Shown here in pieces: positions 61,709 to 64,000 of a stretch of DNA of 64,000 nt (the stretch's first letter is position 1; each line of letters opens with the position of its first letter). The stretch lies in assembly GCF_029227915.1 (NCBI RefSeq), contig NC_079884.1, positions 16,804,001 to 16,868,000 of the forward strand. Reading direction: 5' to 3'. The DNA comes from Hydractinia symbiolongicarpus. Its lineage: Eukaryota; Cnidaria; Hydrozoa; Anthoathecata; Hydractiniidae. The notes under the pieces were generated by a model. The model was given only the letters and a program-made list of their open reading frames with translations. It was not told the DNA's origin and did no database searches. Made by a program: the position numbers and the translations under genes.

Positions 61709-63254
61709 AGACTGAAGTTAGTGAGTTGAGCTGCAAAAAGTGCAAAAATGATAATAAGTGTTGTCTTGAATGAAGACGTGATATGTCGTCAGCAAGGACA
61801 TTCTGAGCACCAGCTACATGGAAAGCCTTCAAACGAAAATTGAAGGTAGCCGATAACCAAAACAACTGACGTAAATAGTCCATCATAACAGGGTGATGGG
61901 TAGTTCCTTTATTAAGCATAGCAACAGCAGCAGTATTATCGCAGAAGACATGGATAGTTTTGTTCTGCCAAGTGGGAGCCCAGCGAATAGCAGAAAGAAC
62001 TACACACAGGGCTTCCTTAAAATTAATATGCAAAGAGGCAAGAGGGGAATGGTCTACCCTTAGATGAGAATAGAACCAATCACCCTCAAAAAAGGCACCA
62101 ACAGCGTCAGAGCAAGCATCAGTTTGCAGACTGGTAATAGGTCTTTGGTCATAGAAATCGCATTGTCCATTAAACACACCCAAGAACTGATCCCACCAAG
62201 CTATATCCCTGTGAAATTCGAGCGTCAAGCGACACTTCGAGGCAGAGGAAGACAAGGTGTTCATCAGATCCAGGACACGTCTCAAGAACGTTCTACCACC
62301 ATACACGACTTTACAAGCCCAATTTAGGCGACCAGCAAGACGTTGCAACTCTTTCTTAGAGGCTCTCTGCTTGGTTAAAAAATGTGACACTACTTCCCTC
62401 AATGCATCCAGTTTAGCAGGTGGAAGAGAAAGGGTAAGTGACACAGTGTCAAGCAGAATTCCAAGAAAAGTAAGTTGCTGGCATGGAGGGACCAACTTAG
62501 CAGGGCTAAGCTGAAACCCTAGTGCAACAAGTAATTTACAGAGTGTGTTATAGGCCTCATAACATTCAGTCTGTGTTCGGCCAATAACAAGAAAATCATC
62601 TAGGTAGACAATAACGAGAGGAAAACCTCGTCTTAGCATCATACGACGAACAGATTGTGTAAGGCGATGAAATATTCCAGGAGCACTTCGACCTCCAAAA
62701 GGAAGTCGAGTATCGACAAGATATGAGTATCGAGTGCTTCCAGAAAACCGCCATTTTAGACCAAGCGCAGCATAGTTTGATGGATGAACAGGTACTGACC
62801 GATATGCATGGCGTAAATCAACCTTGGCCATAAAATATCCCTGTTTGATCATAGCACAGGCATCATCAATAGTTTGAAATTTTTGTTTTTCAATATCAAT
62901 GTATGTATTGACACCCTTTCCAACTGGCATGGAACAGTCATGTATAATGCGTAACTCATCAGAGTCAGGTTTGGGGACAGCCCCAAGAGCACTGACAATG
63001 GTAGGTTTACATTGAGTAAGAACATAGTTACCAGTTTTAAGTTCATCCAGCAGAGTAGCTTCTACTTTCATATGAGCTGTAGGACTGGTAACAGAAAAGT
63101 AGTTATTCATTTCGGCAGGCAATAAATCAGAGTCCTTAGGAAGAAGCTGAAAACCACAGTGAATTCCATTAAGGAGGAAGTCACGATCTGGGTCTTCAGC
63201 CAGTTCATTGGTCCATAAGTCAACATTAAGAGGAGTGCGAAATTCTGAAGGTAG
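61606..63254 (-). CDS. Reverse transcriptase/RNase H of DIRS/Ngaro-like element
   Basis: Open from just after the UGA at 63255-63257. The first Met is at 63122, but 44 codons before it are also open and look coding. RT motifs: LGAVPKPD, KVDLRHAYRSVPVHP, LPFGGRSAPGIF and the active site YLDD (residues 174-177 from that Met). RNase H: LQTDACSDAVG, NFKEAL, FCDNTAA and AQNVLADDISR. It copies the element's RNA into DNA and removes the RNA strand. The frame runs on to a stop at 61629. A gtaagt at 61654 would instead splice it in frame to the recombinase. Confidence 0.9.
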
Positions 63255-64000
63255 TCAATTGTCAGAATTGTGGTTTTGTCCAGAATGAGGTTTGCCACAA
63301 GCCTGATTACCAATTTTGCGGTTGCAGACGTGGGTGAATTTACATTCTGTTTTCTGGCAACCTTTTTGGCGGTTAAAATTACGACATATTTCCACACCGG
63401 AAGAAGTATGTGTAGGAAACCCTGAAGACGATCCTGAGGCAGGTGAACCTGAATTTCCCTTACTTAAGGTACTGGAAGGGTTACAGACAGGAGGGGAGGC
63501 CCAACGAGGTATAAGCATCACTTCATGCAAATGGCTATTGTCAAAGCTCCATGGATAGCCATATGTGTGCTGAAGAATTCGATATTCATCGTCATACTTT
63601 AGCACAGACTCCCAGGTGTACTTTCTAGCCAACTCTAAGATCTTAATGGAATAAGACAAATAGTCACGTAAATCGGACGAGGTTGGCAATCTGGCAGAAG
63701 ACAATAATTCATAAAAAATTCTCAAATTAGCTATGTTATATTGTTCCATGGAAAGAGATTCCAGTCTTGGCTTCTTATTTCCAATGGCCAACATTAGCGT
63801 AGTTTGAGAACCAGGATCAGTAGAAATAACTTTCTCCTGCTCCACAGGACGAAGCCGAGACACAAAATCGACTATACGAAGTGGCTTACCATTTCCAGTG
63901 TTTGAAGAAAGTGCAGGGCGCAGAAACAATTCTGAACTACGGTCTTCTTGCTGGCGAAAAACATCCGATAGGGAGCGTGTTTGTTGTTGTGACAAGACAG
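63255..64000 (-). CDS. Gag-like protein of DIRS/Ngaro-like element (partial)
   Basis: The frame is open to the right edge, so the N-terminus is outside the window. The visible part has a Gln/Ser-rich start, a helical middle (LRIFYELLSSARLPTSSDLR), a region with YGYPWSF and a Ser/Gly-rich linker. A C-terminal zinc finger follows, C-x8-C-x4-C-x3-H (CRNFNRQKGCQKTECKFTH), and then a second Cys/His group (CNRKIGNQACGKPHSGQNH). Such fingers in retroelement gag bind RNA. The frame ends with UGA followed by CUA, and the downstream RT frame is the same frame. Confidence 0.7.
   Translation of the reverse strand, partial: VLSQQQTRSLSDVFRQQEDRSSELFLRPALSSNTGNGKPLRIVDFVSRLRPVEQEKVISTDPGSQTTLMLAIGNKKPRLESLSMEQYNIANLRIFYELLSSARLPTSSDLRDYLSYSIKILELARKYTWESVLKYDDEYRILQHTYGYPWSFDNSHLHEVMLIPRWASPPVCNPSSTLSKGNSGSPASGSSSGFPTHTSSGVEICRNFNRQKGCQKTECKFTHVCNRKIGNQACGKPHSGQNHNSDN

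Larger units (their letters stand above)
59823..64000 (-). mobile_element. DIRS/Ngaro-like tyrosine-recombinase retrotransposon, 5' end outside window
   Basis: Minus-strand order is gag-like (to 63255), RT/RNase H (63254-61655), tyrosine recombinase (61605-60620), then direct repeat B1 (60574-60319), a 240-bp spacer (60318-60079) and direct repeat B2 (60078-59823). B1 and B2 look identical. A tyrosine recombinase with B1-A2-B2 split direct repeats is the PAT/Ngaro-type structure of the DIRS order; it integrates without target duplications. A matching A1 repeat is predicted beyond 64000. All domains are open, so this is the youngest element here. Confidence 0.85.

Noticed and set aside
1-64000. 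CRISPR arrays, operons, riboswitches, bacterial terminators
   Set aside because: Repeats present are minisatellites or transposon parts; gene structure is spliced and eukaryotic.

Overview
The window looks like animal nuclear DNA, most likely from a cnidarian. It is AT-rich, has spliced genes with many short exons, and is packed with transposable elements typical of invertebrate genomes: Kolobok, DIRS/Ngaro-like, Polinton-like, copia, LINE, hAT, Tc1, Helitron and many MITEs. The species assignment is an inference. No prokaryotic operon, rRNA gene or CRISPR array was seen.

The backbone is one host gene on the minus strand. It starts with an ATG at 49393, runs leftward through 24 recognisable coding exons to 541, and continues off the left edge. 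Reading phases agree across all exon junctions except one (19272 to 18352), where a small exon is missing from the model. Several exons resemble CCDC180, a coiled-coil protein with DUF4455/DUF4456 regions. The family call rests on remembered similarity plus matching exon order.

The long introns of this gene hold the mobile elements. The 11914-6230 intron holds a decayed copia element. The 30861-21649 intron holds a decayed Polinton/Maverick-like element (about 24.26-30.1 kb) whose strand base composition flips near 26.70 kb. The 35065-30929 intron holds a 2.5-kb element with terminal inverted repeats, a 53-bp minisatellite and an inserted 5'-truncated LINE. The 46294-35118 intron holds a nearly complete Kolobok transposon (36012-40384), a CACTA-like remnant and a hAT-like element. 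MITEs and Helitron pieces fill much of the rest.

The Kolobok element is the most interesting host-independent unit. It has perfect TTAA target duplications and matching inverted termini. It carries a THAP-type transposase on the minus strand and, convergent to it, a three-exon gene resembling the C-terminal cysteine-rich 'ballast' domain of P2X7 receptors. Both genes carry breaks.

Right of the host gene lie a small unrecognised gene candidate (50.76-51.75 kb), a broken Tc1-like transposase (52.08-53.17 kb), a repeat-rich stretch with an inverted pair of Helitrons (56.47-58.45 kb), and finally a young DIRS/Ngaro-like retrotransposon (59823 to the right edge, minus strand). The last has a gag-like ORF, reverse transcriptase/RNase H and a tyrosine recombinase, followed by two apparently identical 256-bp direct repeats. 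Its gag-like and RT frames are separated only by a UGA in a UGA-CUA context, and a 49-nt intron-like segment would fuse the RT frame to the recombinase frame.
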